This document shows, piece by piece, positions 35,412 through 46,692 of a stretch of DNA of 64,000 nucleotides. A program made the translations under genes and the position numbers. The notes beneath the pieces are model-generated. The model saw nothing but the letters and a program-made list of their open reading frames with translations. It did not search any database and was not told the origin of the DNA. The stretch lies in the NCBI GenBank assembly GCA_010093705.1, contig MU006104.1, positions 124,001 through 188,000 on the forward strand, written 5' to 3'. How positions within the stretch are numbered: position 1 is the first letter of the stretch; every line of letters begins with the position of its first letter. The stretch comes from Patellaria atrata CBS 101060. Taxonomy: Eukaryota > Ascomycota > Dothideomycetes > Patellariales > Patellariaceae.

Positions 35412-36386
35412 ATGAGTGATCAAGCTACCGAGAAGGATCGCTGGTCTTCTAAGGTATTTCATTTTATAAATCTCATCTATCCTACAAGACGCTTTGTGAA
35501 TGAAACGTCCCATATGAAAACCGTTATAGCGATAAGTCATAGTACTGGTTCATACATTAACATACGCCAGACCTACACGTCGTCCGCTTCTTTCGTTCCC
35601 AAATTAACGAATAAGGTCCTCTCATTCCTACCCGCGCCTGGTACTAGTAGCTTTAACATACTAGACATCGGTTGTGGCGATGGCGTCCTGACCTCTAAAC
35701 TCCTCACCCTTTACCCTGATGCAAACATCATCGGCCTCGACTCCTCCCCCAGCATGATCGAAACAGCCACCCAGAACTACCCCAAAATTTCTTTCCAGAT
35801 CCAAGACTGCACAGATCTCCTTGCCGCCATCAAAAATGCCGCTCCCGACCTAGCCACAGAATCCTACGACATCATTTTCTCCAATGCCGCGATGCACTGG
35901 ATTCTGCGCGAGAAGAGCTGTCGTAGCGAGTTTTTCGCGGCCATGAACGCCCTACTAAAGACGAACGGCCTGTTTGTTTTTGAGATGGGAGGTTGGGGAA
36001 ATATAGCGGAGCTTCATACCGCCCTCGTCGCCGCGCTCGTTGCACACGGTATTCCAGTGTCCGAGGGGCGGGAGGCGTCGCCTTGGTTCTTCCCTTCTGA
36101 TCGCTGGATGGAGGAAATGCTTCAGAGTGTTGGGTTCGCGGTTGAGGAGTTGGAGCTAGAATTGAGGCCTACGAGATTAGATGAAAGGAGAGGGGAGGAT
36201 GGAGGTGTGGGAGGCTGGGTGAGACTTATGGGACAGCATTTCCTTGAAAAGGTGGAGGAGAAGAAAAGGGAGAGTGTTGTACAGTATGTGGAGGAATTGT
36301 TAAATGATGTGGTAAAGAGGGAGGAAGATGAGGAAGGAGAATGGGTAGGGTATGTCAGGTTAAGGGGAAAGGGGCGAAAGCTTTAA
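35412..36386 (+). CDS. SAM-dependent methyltransferase (trans-aconitate MT-like)
   Basis: The favoured model has exon 1 at 35412-35453 and exon 2 at 35571-36386, giving 285 aa. The 117-nt intervening piece is a multiple of three with no stop, so unspliced translation (324 aa) is possible. Family alignment favours splicing because it joins DRWSSK to TYTSSASFVPKL. Motif I is ILDIGCGDGVLTSKLL, followed by LDSSPSMIETA and the post-motif NAAMHWIL, common to trans-aconitate/biotin-type class I methyltransferases. The substrate is unknown. The C-terminus is Glu/Arg-rich. Its location outside the cluster, next to conserved housekeeping genes, suggests a general role. Confidence 0.85.
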   Translation: MSDQATEKDRWSSKVFHFINLIYPTRRFVNETSHMKTVIAISHSTGSYINIRQTYTSSASFVPKLTNKVLSFLPAPGTSSFNILDIGCGDGVLTSKLLTLYPDANIIGLDSSPSMIETATQNYPKISFQIQDCTDLLAAIKNAAPDLATESYDIIFSNAAMHWILREKSCRSEFFAAMNALLKTNGLFVFEMGGWGNIAELHTALVAALVAHGIPVSEGREASPWFFPSDRWMEEMLQSVGFAVEELELELRPTRLDERRGEDGGVGGWVRLMGQHFLEKVEEKKRESVVQYVEELLNDVVKREEDEEGEWVGYVRLRGKGRKL

Positions 36387-36631
36387 ATCTAGGGATTTCG
36401 TATCAGACTGAAAGTGTTGATTATCTAGTTTAAACATAATGTGGATTATTTTAATGAAACGGCGAATAGAGTAGTTTTTTTATCGTCATAAAATAATAAG
36501 TTACCTGCTCTTCCGAATGCATGTGAGACAGTGAGCTAGAATTCAACTGACAGTAAGCTGGCTTAATCAGTGCAGTCAATTCAGGATTGTAAAGATTAGA
36601 AAGTGTGAGGGTAAATCTAAAAAGCTATCAA

Positions 36632-38200
36632 TTACGCACCGCGTCTGTTCGAACTATCTATATTAGACGCATGAGCTAGCAAATACTTACAACAAGTAAG
36701 CGTATATTTCAGTGCCTTTGTCCAGCTCTCCTCATTACTATTGAACGCACCCAACCGTATACTCATATCGTGGATCTTGTCTTTCTGAATGTCGTATGGC
36801 ATTTTCAATCCCTGGGTGGTATGTCCTCTCGCAGGTGCATGTTCTACATGGTCACCGAGCTGCTTGAGACATTCTAAGAATGCGGTCATAGCGCTGTCGA
36901 AGCGTCGATTAAAGAAACCAAGACCAAGAGGCATATCACCCGACCAATGAAGCTCTAAAGTTGTAATTCTCGGTTTCACAGGATGTGAAGGATCGTTTGT
37001 AGAAGCGGACTGCGGATATTCGATCTTCTCTATTCTAGAAGTTGATCCCATCGGGACCGGACGGTAACCTTGGAATGTGAAGTTCAACTTTTCCGCAACC
37101 GTCGCTAGGAGTAAACATGTCTGACCCCAGGCAGCGTTTATTTCTGTCCAGTCCACAGGGATGTTTGGAAGCTTGCCCAGGCGTAACCCGTTTATAGTCC
37201 CAAAATAACCATCGTGGCCAATACAAAAGGTGTCGTTATAGACATTCGTCCGTTGAAGACGTTGTAACTGTTTTGCATCATGATCGAATTTGGCATTTAT
37301 GCGATCTCGTTCGCTTTGGAATGCGGCTAAAGTGGTCATGAAAGCGTTCCGTTCCCGCCAGAAAGCCTCTTCCTCATCGTCGAGTTGTTGCGCTTCGAGA
37401 TCCAAGGCAAGAATTTGCTCGTCCAGTTCGGCTTTTTCTTTTTCTAGACTCTCTAGCTCGGCAAATGCTTTCTTTTCTAAATCGAGAATACGGTCAAGCT
37501 CTTGCTGGGCCTGTTCTCTCTCTGCTTCACTTGGGATATCTGCATTTGCCTGCCTGAGAAACTCGACGTATGCATCCCGTTCTCTCGTAGCACTTCCTAG
37601 GCGTTTCTGCATTCCCTCCACTAACATTTCCGTGCACTCTACGCATATTGGGTGATCAATATCTGACCGAGATGAAAGGATTTCGAACAGCCGGTCCGTC
37701 GATTTGATCTTAGTCGAAAGCTGACTACCATGTTCATTGATCAGCGAGCAGTGATTCCCAGCCGTGGAAGTCTCCTGCTTGCGTGCTGTTCCCTTATCAT
37801 TCTGAACATGGTTTGCGGGCTGTACTAGCTGAGATTCCGTGAGGAGTACGAAGGACATAGCAGGATTATCTTTCAAGCCAGAACGCGAGGTATGACTTAA
37901 ATTAGACAATACAGTACGCCTGAATACTGGAGTTGTTGCATCACGGGAGACACGGTCATGCTCCTCCTTACGGTCCTGCGAATAGACTGGTCGGTCCTGG
38001 CGTTGGAGAGGGGGAGGATGCTGCAGCTGTAGCGAAGAGCTTGTAGCATCTGCAGGACGCTCATATCAGTAAAATAGTACGTCAAAAGGATGTCTACGGA
38101 GGGTACCTGTCAGGAGTTTGAAAGCTGCCGGATTCAAGTCATCCAGCGAGCTATCGAGAGTTATGAGGGTTCTGCACTTCTGGCAATACATGGCGGCCAT
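36632..38200 (-). CDS. ATG6: Autophagy protein Atg6/Vps30 (Beclin 1)
   Basis: Exons 38200-38107 and 38049-36632 give 503 aa. The N-terminus has a CxxC pair (MYCQKCR) and LDSSLDDLNPAAFKLL. The segment NPAMSFVLLTESQL matches the conserved Beclin/BH3-adjacent motif. A long Glu/Leu coiled coil (about ERDAYVEFLRQ to RINAKFDHDAKQLQRL) leads into the evolutionarily conserved domain with YNDTFCIGHDGYFGTINGLRLG. The C-terminal beta-alpha autophagy domain ends near YTLTCCKYLLAHAS. It is a subunit of both PI3-kinase complexes with Vps34 and Vps15 and is needed for autophagy and vacuolar sorting. An in-frame ATG at 38191 is an alternative start (MYCQKC). It is divergent from VTA1. Confidence 0.95.
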
Positions 38201-38510
38201 GCTGGAGAAGTTACTCTGAGAGCGAGCAGACACATATCTTGCAAAGGGATATTGTAGATGACAAATGTCAGTTCATGGCTTGGAGGTTCACATCTGATTC
38301 ATCTCATGCTCGTGCATTACTCAAGGTGATCGGTTGCTCCACGAAAAGACGCCGAGGCTCCGCCCCTAGGAATCCACCCCGCTGAAACTTTGTCATTTTA
38401 TAAGGCTCCCGCTTTCTAGTCTAGCTAGTCCGTACTATTCTCACTTGATACACTTTACTCCAAAATCACCAAAGTCTCCACCTTACCTGTTTTTATACTC
38501 CCGTGTGAAT
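38201..38510. promoter_or_regulatory. Shared divergent promoter ATG6/VTA1
   Basis: About 310 bp separate the start codons of two endosome/vacuole trafficking genes. A GC-rich stretch with CTCCGCCCC lies near 38359-38367. Co-regulation is possible but not shown. Confidence 0.5.
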
Positions 38511-39747
38511 ATGACGAGCAATATTCCAGCAAAGTTGAAAGCAGTGGACATCACTCGTTTCGCCCAAAGAGCAGCGCAGTTAGAGAAAGTTAAACCCGTA
38601 GCCGCCTACTGGTGTATGTATGGCCCGGGAATACTTAATAGGGTTTAATTCTGACAATCATAACAGGCGAGTTCCATATAGTCAATCAGATACTAAATAA
38701 GGGGCTTCATACTGCCGACGATGAGTGCATGGCATATACCACTACCCTCATGGACAAACTGGAACACACGAAAACGCGAGAAGCTAATAATGATGCTATT
38801 ATCGATGATCTTGCGGCACAAGCGTACATGGAACAATTTGCTTTAGAAACTTTTCAAAGGGCTGATAACGCAGTCCGTGCTAATAAAGCATCAGCGTATG
38901 ATACCATAAGTTCCTCGCCTCAAGTCATGCTAACCCGAGCTGTCCATAAAGCCAAACCGCGGATACCTTTAGAGCTGCCGCCACATTTCTTGACTTACTG
39001 AGCACATGGGGAGCACCTAGCGAAGAGTTCCTTTCGAAATCGAAGTATGCAAAATACCATGCTCTCAGAATTGCTAAGGCTCTGAAAGCAGGGGAGGACC
39101 CAAACCTGTCAAATCCAAAACAAGAACCCACGCCAAAGACTGAGGAAGTACCATTGGACCCAAATGATCCAGATGTCCAAAAGATCAATGGCATTTCTAG
39201 ACCACCCTATGTAGAAGATTATCCTGAACATCGACAATCATCGTCACCTTTTTCAGAAACTCGTATATCTACGGCTGCTACACCTTCTATCCAAAATGCT
39301 CGTTCGCCGAATGTCACGATGGGCGATGTCTCACCACTAGAACAATCCCCAATTGAGCGTCAAGGATTGGGCGGAGGAGAATATTTCCCTCAAGTACCAA
39401 CATTTACCTCTGAGTCATCGGCACCGGGTCTCCCTACTGCCCCTCCGGATGATGGTACAGCAGCGTCCCCCACCGCCCCTGTGTTTATTGATCAACCTCC
39501 CCAAAATTTCTATCAGACGTCGCCTATATCACAACCAGCGATATTTCCACAGAGTAATATTCCACCAGCACCAGCTCCGTCTACGCAGACCAACACCAAC
39601 CGCCTGCCCCTTTATAGAACAGATGACGAGGCCATACTCATGGCGCAAAAGCACGCGAAATGGGCAATATCAGCCCTTAACTTCGAGGACGTCGAGACTG
39701 CGGTCAAGGAGCTCAGGATTGCTCTACAGTCTCTCGGAGCAAGATGA
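38511..39747 (+). CDS. VTA1: Vacuolar sorting protein Vta1 (LIP5)
   Basis: Three exons (38511-38613, 38667-38895, 38952-39747) encode 375 aa. The N-terminal tandem-MIT region reads KAVDITRFAQRAAQLEKVKPVAAYWCEFHIVNQI in several pieces and continues through FQRADNAVRANKASAQTADTFRAAATFLDLL after the second splice. The middle is a disordered Pro/Ser/Thr linker. The last 40 residues (DEAILMAQKHAKWAISALNF...AVKELRIAL) are the VSL domain that binds Vps4. Vta1 activates the Vps4 ATPase in ESCRT-III disassembly at endosomes. Key residues of both ends are present. Confidence 0.94.
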
Positions 39748-40515
39748 AAGCACTTACACCGTTTATTCCAACGAAATCTAAAATGATTAGACCTCAGACT
39801 GGAGTTCAACGTCCGGAGGGAAAGAGAGCCATCACGTAGCACCTTTGTTCTCTCTCAATCCCGCAGTCGCAAAAGACCTGACCATGCCGAATTCTAAGGA
39901 ATACAACAAGCTGCAGGTCCTTGTTGTGATGTATATCCAACCCCTACATGAGCGTAGGAAGGAAGGCTAAATCCGGATTCCCAGTATGATCTGGATAAAA
40001 ACGCGGACCAAGAGAGATATAAAGTAGGGAAAAGTTTACTAATTGTCCCGAACCTTCTATTATACATTTTCTTCATATACCGCTGTATTGTCATTTCTTC
40101 GCTAATCTACGGCTGACCCCTCGAACTAGGACGAAGAGGATCGATGTCGCAAGCGGCAGGGTGTTATTGCAAAGTACCACAGAATTCCGAGTAGTAGTAC
40201 TATTGTTATTATACTGTAATTTACCTGTAGATATGTCCTATTTGCGAAACAGAAGATTAATACACTCTGTATCCCTTAAGTTGAATTGATGTTGAAGTTC
40301 CTTGGCATATCTCGGGAGCCCACCCCAGCCCACATCAGCCCCACTTACCCCCCGGTTGCCGTGCGAACTCCAGCTTTAAGGTAGCTTGCAAATAAGGCTG
40401 AGTCGACTGATTTCATCCAAAGCCTTCCATTACCCGCGACGCACTCCCGTCGCGCGTATCTCATGACACTTACTTCTCTCTACCTTTACCCCTTGAAACC
40501 GTTTACGCAGACGAT
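39748..40515. other. Intergenic spacer
   Basis: The 0.77 kb between VTA1 and the GRF-finger gene holds their UTRs and a promoter; no further gene or repeat was recognised. Confidence 0.5.
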
Positions 40516-41627
40516 ATGGTTAGGCGGTTCGTCGAAGGCTCTTTCACTAATGGCCAGTGGCATTGTTCGTATTGCAGAACTCCCCGCTCAAGTAGACCTC
40601 TAACAGCCCTTCTCTAGGCGCCTGTAATAAACCGGCGGTACGTCTTCAGGTGAAATCGAATACGGCAAATCAGGGTCGCTACTGTATGTAATGAGTCAAT
40701 CCACAGTCTTCACACTAACAGTTCATTCAGTCCAGAAATGCGCAACGGATAAGTGCAAGTTTTGGTGGTTTGAGAATGAACTTGACAGGAAGTTACAAGA
40801 TCAGCCTTCTACGAGTGAGCCATCTTCAATAACACCCAGATCAAGAAGGACAGGGAATCTCTCCTCACCCCCGCCACCATATTCGGAGCTGGGACAGCAA
40901 GCACCAAGAACTCCGACGAATCAAAATGGGAACAGGAGGGCTCAGGGTGAAGAACATGCGATAGCTCAGGGCATAGAGTCCGCGCGACAGTTGACATCAG
41001 AAAGGGCCTGGAAAGCCCCAAGAACTGGCACATTTACAACTCCTGCGAAAAGGAGGTTCTCCGACATGAATAGGGACGGGAATCACGAGGTGCCTACTCC
41101 TGCGACTAAACAAGGGCCGCACGATCGAGCTACCACCGCGTGGACAGGGGCGAACGCAGTCCGTAGGACTCTCTTCCCGCCGCGTACTGAAGAAACGCCC
41201 ATAAATAAAACTGTACCTGTTCCTCCCTCCCCGGTAACACCAAGCTCGTCCCAGGATAGAGTCACTACTGGCCAAGGTCAAGATATGGTAGAAGAGATAT
41301 TAGATTTCTTAAAGGAAGAAGGAGTTACACTCAGTGAAGAACCCTATGCAAGGTTCGCAACGTTACTTAAGAGATATGCTCTCAACCTTCGCACGATGGC
41401 TAAAGGGTACGCCACCATATCAGTTAGGTTGAGTTGTGCGCTAACTACTGGGTAGCCGTGATGCTGTCAGGGCCGCCGTGAACGCAAAGGAAGAAACAAT
41501 CAAAGAAATGACGTATCGGATCAGTACTCTGGAAGCGCGGTTAGAAGCAGAGCAAGCAAATACCGCTGCCTTAACAGCTGAGATCGAAGAGTTGAGGTTC
41601 GCAAGAGACCATTATGAGACAGGTTGA
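40516..41627 (+). CDS. GRF-type zinc finger and coiled-coil protein
   Basis: I assembled four exons (40516-40564, 40618-40683, 40731-41406, 41456-41627), 320 aa, all in phase. The first two are short. Exon 1 ends in GQWHC, and splicing with a GTTCGT donor yields WHCACNKPAVRLQVKS, then GRYFQKC...KCKFWW. These supply the zf-GRF pattern: Cys17, Cys19, Cys42 and Cys47 with the central GR(Y/F) and aromatic FWW. The middle is a disordered Ser/Pro/Thr-rich region with FTTPAKRRF. The C-terminus (about 266-320) is a coiled coil rich in Glu, Ala and Leu. GRF fingers bind single-stranded DNA in APE2, TOP3A and NEIL3; here the partner domain is only a coiled coil, so function is unknown. The start at 40516 is the nearest ATG; a further upstream exon is possible. 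Confidence 0.8.
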
Positions 41628-43047
41628 GGAGAGTGTTATAATCTGTTGTGTTACACACCTACGATACCCCATCTTTTGCTGTTGCACGAGTACCCTAATC
41701 CTTTTCTGTCCATGACTCGAATATATGGAAGTTCGGTTCGTTCCTCGTACTTCTCTATCTCCCCTTCGATTTGTCGCGAGCATTAAGAAAGCACTCTCTC
41801 GAAATAGTCAACCTTTACGCTTACGAGAGGCGTCTCTCTGAAGGATCACAAGCGTAATTCCGAATTTGAGGTCATCGTATCCTGCAGTAAGTTTATCCAA
41901 GCTGCGACTTGGACCTCATCCCTTTTTTCACCCTTTGAAAGGAGATGCCCGACCTAGCTAGCAGTTGCGGTATTTTAGGTTGGTTATACAGCTCTATGAA
42001 GGGCACATATCTGGATATAGCTACTGTATCCGCGTGGACTAGGATACAATAGATGGCGTATGCTACATCGGAGCTTGTGAGAAAAGCAAATGTTGCACAG
42101 TGCGCCCAACGCCTGTTAGACGGGGTTGTGAAGAAGTGGTTGCAACGGTCGGCAACGCATGATTTTCCAAGGGCCTCCTTAGAGATTGGAAGCACAAAAA
42201 TTCCTTGCTCGGTAGGCCGGTGTTCAGCTGGGTCGGGTAGAACTACAGTACATAAGACAGGGACGCAGGGTAAGCGTAAGCGATGCCGGGCTATTCGGAG
42301 TCGGCACCTTTTTAATCAAAGGCTGATCGCCTTATCAAGTTGTCAAGGCTCGCTATACTTCTTTGAGACGTAACACGTGACTTTGATTCATTGGACTTAG
42401 ATGCAAACAAAGCAAATTTCCGCTTTTAACATGGATTTAGTCGAGCTCTCAACTAGAACACGAAGCTTAAATTGACCCGCACTTTGAGGTGACCAGTTGA
42501 CTAGTTGACCACGGTGACCTTATACCATCTCAATTAAGAATTAATTCCATAGTAGAGATGAGGGGACGTAGAAATCATTAGGCAACTTTTTGCACATAAG
42601 GTAAGACAGAGGTAGGGATCCTTGAATTGCAATCTGCTTGTTTCCCATTCCTTCTCCTCTAATCATGACGATTGCGAGATTTGTGCGCTTTGCCACGCGC
42701 GCTTTGTGCGGTGGAACATTCACGATATTTAGCTACAAGTCCAGATCCCAATTTCACTCTTTCGATCCTGTGTATCGTGCTTCTTAATTCCCTAAACATT
42801 CGTTATTCTTTGTGTTCAGAAAAGAATTCGATAAGAGTTGCCCGTAACTCCTTGCATCAAGTAACAAGGCGTGTGCTCAATACCGAACCAGTCATATCAC
42901 CCAATTGTCGGCTCCGTCGGGGCGAGGGGCATCAACTTTCATTAAGAATATTACCTGTACCGGAAAACTGTTGATCCTGCACGTTGCACTTCTGCATTTC
43001 TTGGTACCCCGGTGATATTCGATATAAATCCCGGAAACAAGTGCACC
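41628..43047. other. Intergenic spacer
   Basis: In 1.4 kb short frames exist (for example 42053-42373) but show no family motif. The right end holds the copper-ATPase promoter. Nothing else was recognised. Confidence 0.5.
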
Positions 43048-46000
43048 ATGGCCAGTTCACTTAAATCTGCCAAGGCCCGATCTACCTGGGCAAGTCGTTT
43101 GGTGTTGACAACTCTGTTCATATCTAACCTTCATTGCCCATCATGCGTCAGAAGCATTGAAAACGCTTTTCTGGAACTGGTACCGAAGCCACTCTCGATT
43201 TCCGTATCCATACTGTCACACCGAATTGACGTTCGACATGATATCGACTTGACTACGGCAACACTAATCAACACTCTCGAGCTCACCGGTTTCGAAGTCC
43301 ACAGCACATTTCAAACTACTGCAGAGAACACTGAGCAAATCGAAGTGAAGAAGTCTGATGACCCAATCTGGAAAGAGAGTCTCCATAAAGCAGTTTCCCG
43401 GTGGGAAAACGCGCCAAAACCGGAACTAAACGTAGCAACGGAGAAAATGGAAAAGCATTTAGAACAATGTGAGCAGTGTAGGGTTGAGGTGGGATCCAAG
43501 GACCAATCCGATGTTCCCAGTAAAACCACCACCAAAATAACATCTGATCATTCAGATATGGGAATAGAGAAGATACCCCAGTTTCCATTCGGTAAGGAGT
43601 TCATCGTTGTTGAACAGGTCCCCCAAACCGAGCTCTTCAAAGCATCATTGACCATCACTGGGATGACATGCAGTTCCTGCGTGGCAAGCATCACAATGAT
43701 CTTGGATGCTTATCCATGGATCGATTCTGTTAATGTTAACCTGCTTACAAATAGTGCGAGTGTTTCTTTCCAGGGCAAGGATCATATCAACACAATCATT
43801 GAATCCATTGAGAATGCTGGCTTTGATGCTGCAGTGGAACATCTGGAGGAACTGAACCCATCGAAAGCCCACCCTCCTCAACTTGGTCATGATCGCTGGC
43901 TAGCTACATATGCTATTGGCGGTATGACCTGCGCGGCCTGCGTAGGGAATATAACTCAAGCACTTCAGCAGCATGGATGGATTGAATCTGTCGATGTTAA
44001 TCTGATCTCAAATAGCGCATCAATCGTCTTCCAGGGGAAAGACCACCTATCAACCATCAAGGAAACCATTGAAGATGTAGGATATGATGCAACCCTGGAT
44101 AATATCATTAATGCTGCAGTAGAGGTCAAAGATGATGTCGCCCGGTCTGTTTCGATACGAGTCGATGGGATGTTCTGTTCCCATTGTCCAAATCGGATTT
44201 TACAGGCACTAAAAGAAACGTACGGTCCACGTCTAGATATTGAGACAATTGAAGCTAGCAGGACAACGAATTTTAAGATGTCTTACCTTCCACAGGCGCC
44301 AGACTTTACGATACGCCATATTTTGGCGTCTATCGCGGCGCTGAACCCGGACTTCGATCCTTATGTGTATCATCCTCAGTCACTCGAGGACCGAGCAAGA
44401 GAGATGCATTTAAGAGAAAGACGCAGGATTCTCTTACGTCTTGCTCTGTCTGTCACCGTGGCCATACCTACATTTCTCATTGGTGTAGTCTTTATGGCGT
44501 TGTTCCCAATGGGGAACTTCTCGAGGCATTATCTGATGCAACCGATGTGGGCAGGGAGCGTCAGTCGCGGCCAATGGGCCCTGTTTATCTTGGCTACACC
44601 AATTTACTTCTTCGCAGCGGATGTTTTCCATAGACGAGCCCTAAAGGAGGTCTATTCCATGTGGCGCCCCGGAAGCCGGACACCTGTCCTAAGAAGATTC
44701 ATACGGTTTGGTAGTATGAATATGCTCATGTCTCTTGGAACCAGCATTGCATATTTCGCCTCTGTTGCTGAGCTTTCCTTGGGCGCATCAGGAGCAGTGA
44801 TAATTCATGATGGCGATTTCTATTTCGACGCGGTTGTCTTCCTCACCATGTTCCTTCTCACTGGGCGTTTTCTCGAAGCATATAGTAAGGCTAAAACGGG
44901 CGATGCTGTTGCATCGCTCGGCAAATTGCGCCCAGAACACGCAACACTCGTTGACCCTTCAGCTGGTGGCGATCAAAAGATCGCAGTGGACCTTTTGGAC
45001 GTTGGCGATATTGTCAGGATTCCTCAGGGCACCTCACCCCCATTCGACGGCGTTGTTGTCGAAGGTGATACAAACTTCGACGAGTCTAGCTTGACGGGTG
45101 AATCTAGGCTCATCAGCAAAACTGTGGGGGATGAGGTATTTTCAGGCACAGTAAATCGCCTGGGGCCGATATCGATCAAGCTCACACGCACGTCCGGGAA
45201 GTCTATGCTTGATCAGATCATTAATGCTGTCCGAGAAGGGCAAACCAAGCGGGCTCCAGTAGAACGTGTTGCTGACATTATAACCGGAAGCTTCGTACCT
45301 ATTGTCGTACTGATAGCTGTTACAACGTGGATCGTGTGGCTGACCCTAGGTACCACCGGTGCGTTACCTAAGGATTACAGAGGCGACGATAAAATCAATT
45401 GGGCTCTATGGTCTGTAAGATTCGCCATCTCCGTCTTCGTAATCGCATGTCCTTGTGGTATTGGTCTCGCAGCACCGACTGCATTATTCGTCGGCGGCGG
45501 GCTTGCTGCTCACCACGGCATCCTCGTCAAAGGAGGTGGTGAGGCCTTTCAGGAAGCAAGTGGCCTCGATTGTATTGTTTTTGACAAAACAGGAACTTTG
45601 ACGCAGGGTGGTGATCCAGCTGTCCTAGATTTCGAGAAATTGTCTGAAGTGGACGAGAAGACGTTGTTAGGAATGACTAAGAAAATGGAAGAAAGTAGCA
45701 GTCATCCGATTGCCGGCGCTATTGCGTCCTACTGCTCAGCCAGATCACCTGTTTCTATGGAACCCACTTTCATCGATGAGATCCCGGGGAAGGGCCTAAA
45801 AGGCGAGTTCAGAACTGAGAGTGGAGTTACAGAGGTCATCATCGGCAACGAAACACTTATGGCTGATTTCCACGTTGCTGTTGATCAACCAACTGGAGAA
45901 TTGCTGGATATTTGGAAGCGACAAGGGAAATCTGTAGCATTACTTGCTATTGCTCCGCCAGTTGCCTCCGATGCTGACGTCACGGAGGCGTCCTCGACTA

Positions 46001-46692
46001 CTTGGATGTTAGCGGCAGCATTCTCCATCTCAGACGCAATACGAGAAGAGGCACGGCCGACTGTCGCGGCGCTCCAATCGCGAGGAATCGCTGTGTGGAT
46101 GCTCTCTGGGGACAATCATATCACAGCTACCGCAGTAGGGGCAGAAATCGGCATCGATGCTTCCAACATCATCGCAGGTGTCCTACCAGACCAAAAAGCG
46201 GAGAAGATCCAATTCCTCCAAAAGTCTCTTCCTAAACGGCGTGGCAGAAAGGGTCGAGCAATTGTCGCCATGGTTGGCGACGGTATCAACGACTCCCCCG
46301 CCCTCGCCATGGCCGACGTAGGCATCGCAATCGGTTCCGGGTCCGACGTCGCCCTCTCCTCTGCGTCGTTTGTCCTTATCTCTTCCAACCTAACTTCTCT
46401 GCTCGTTCTTATCGATCTCAGTAGGAAAGTGTTCAGGCGCGTTTGGTTCAATTTCGGCTGGGCTTTGGTGTACAATGTCGTGGCGATGCCTATTGCGGCG
46501 GGCGTATTGTATCCGGTGAAGACACCGGGTGGGGGAAGGATCAAGTTGGCTCCGGCTTGGGCGGCTTTAGCTATGGCACTGAGCAGTGTCAGTGTGGTTT
46601 GTAGTAGTTTGCTGCTGAGGAGTAAGGTCCCTGGGGTTGGATTCAGGGTCTCTAAAGAGGTACAGACTGTACAAGTCGTAGGGGGGAGATGA
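43048..46692 (+). CDS. Copper-transporting P1B-type ATPase
   Basis: A single exon encodes 1214 aa from the ATG at 43048 (CACCATGG context); the frame opens earlier only with a GTG. Four N-terminal metal-binding (HMA) segments show CPSC (30-33), CSSC (208-211), CAAC (295-298) and CSHC (377-380). Then come membrane helices, the phosphatase/actuator loop DESSLTGES, the ion-site CPC at 801-803 (VIACPCGIGLAAPTA), the phosphorylated Asp846 in DKTGT, the SSSHPIAG histidine motif and the hinge MVGDGINDSPALAMADVGIAIG. All catalytic motifs are intact. It pumps Cu(I) out of the cytosol, either into the Golgi for cuproenzymes (Ccc2 role) or across the plasma membrane for tolerance (CrpA role). The number of HMA segments and the length fit either, so I give no symbol. 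Confidence 0.95.
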   Translation: MASSLKSAKARSTWASRLVLTTLFISNLHCPSCVRSIENAFLELVPKPLSISVSILSHRIDVRHDIDLTTATLINTLELTGFEVHSTFQTTAENTEQIEVKKSDDPIWKESLHKAVSRWENAPKPELNVATEKMEKHLEQCEQCRVEVGSKDQSDVPSKTTTKITSDHSDMGIEKIPQFPFGKEFIVVEQVPQTELFKASLTITGMTCSSCVASITMILDAYPWIDSVNVNLLTNSASVSFQGKDHINTIIESIENAGFDAAVEHLEELNPSKAHPPQLGHDRWLATYAIGGMTCAACVGNITQALQQHGWIESVDVNLISNSASIVFQGKDHLSTIKETIEDVGYDATLDNIINAAVEVKDDVARSVSIRVDGMFCSHCPNRILQALKETYGPRLDIETIEASRTTNFKMSYLPQAPDFTIRHILASIAALNPDFDPYVYHPQSLEDRAREMHLRERRRILLRLALSVTVAIPTFLIGVVFMALFPMGNFSRHYLMQPMWAGSVSRGQWALFILATPIYFFAADVFHRRALKEVYSMWRPGSRTPVLRRFIRFGSMNMLMSLGTSIAYFASVAELSLGASGAVIIHDGDFYFDAVVFLTMFLLTGRFLEAYSKAKTGDAVASLGKLRPEHATLVDPSAGGDQKIAVDLLDVGDIVRIPQGTSPPFDGVVVEGDTNFDESSLTGESRLISKTVGDEVFSGTVNRLGPISIKLTRTSGKSMLDQIINAVREGQTKRAPVERVADIITGSFVPIVVLIAVTTWIVWLTLGTTGALPKDYRGDDKINWALWSVRFAISVFVIACPCGIGLAAPTALFVGGGLAAHHGILVKGGGEAFQEASGLDCIVFDKTGTLTQGGDPAVLDFEKLSEVDEKTLLGMTKKMEESSSHPIAGAIASYCSARSPVSMEPTFIDEIPGKGLKGEFRTESGVTEVIIGNETLMADFHVAVDQPTGELLDIWKRQGKSVALLAIAPPVASDADVTEASSTTWMLAAAFSISDAIREEARPTVAALQSRGIAVWMLSGDNHITATAVGAEIGIDASNIIAGVLPDQKAEKIQFLQKSLPKRRGRKGRAIVAMVGDGINDSPALAMADVGIAIGSGSDVALSSASFVLISSNLTSLLVLIDLSRKVFRRVWFNFGWALVYNVVAMPIAAGVLYPVKTPGGGRIKLAPAWAALAMALSSVSVVCSSLLLRSKVPGVGFRVSKEVQTVQVVGGR

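Noticed and set aside
42053-42373. 106-residue open frame before the copper ATPase
   Set aside because: No recognisable domain and no conserved pattern; kept as intergenic.
43012-43047. Earlier GTG start for the copper ATPase
   Set aside because: Fungal nuclear genes start at ATG; the ATG at 43048 has an ideal context and precedes the first HMA motif.
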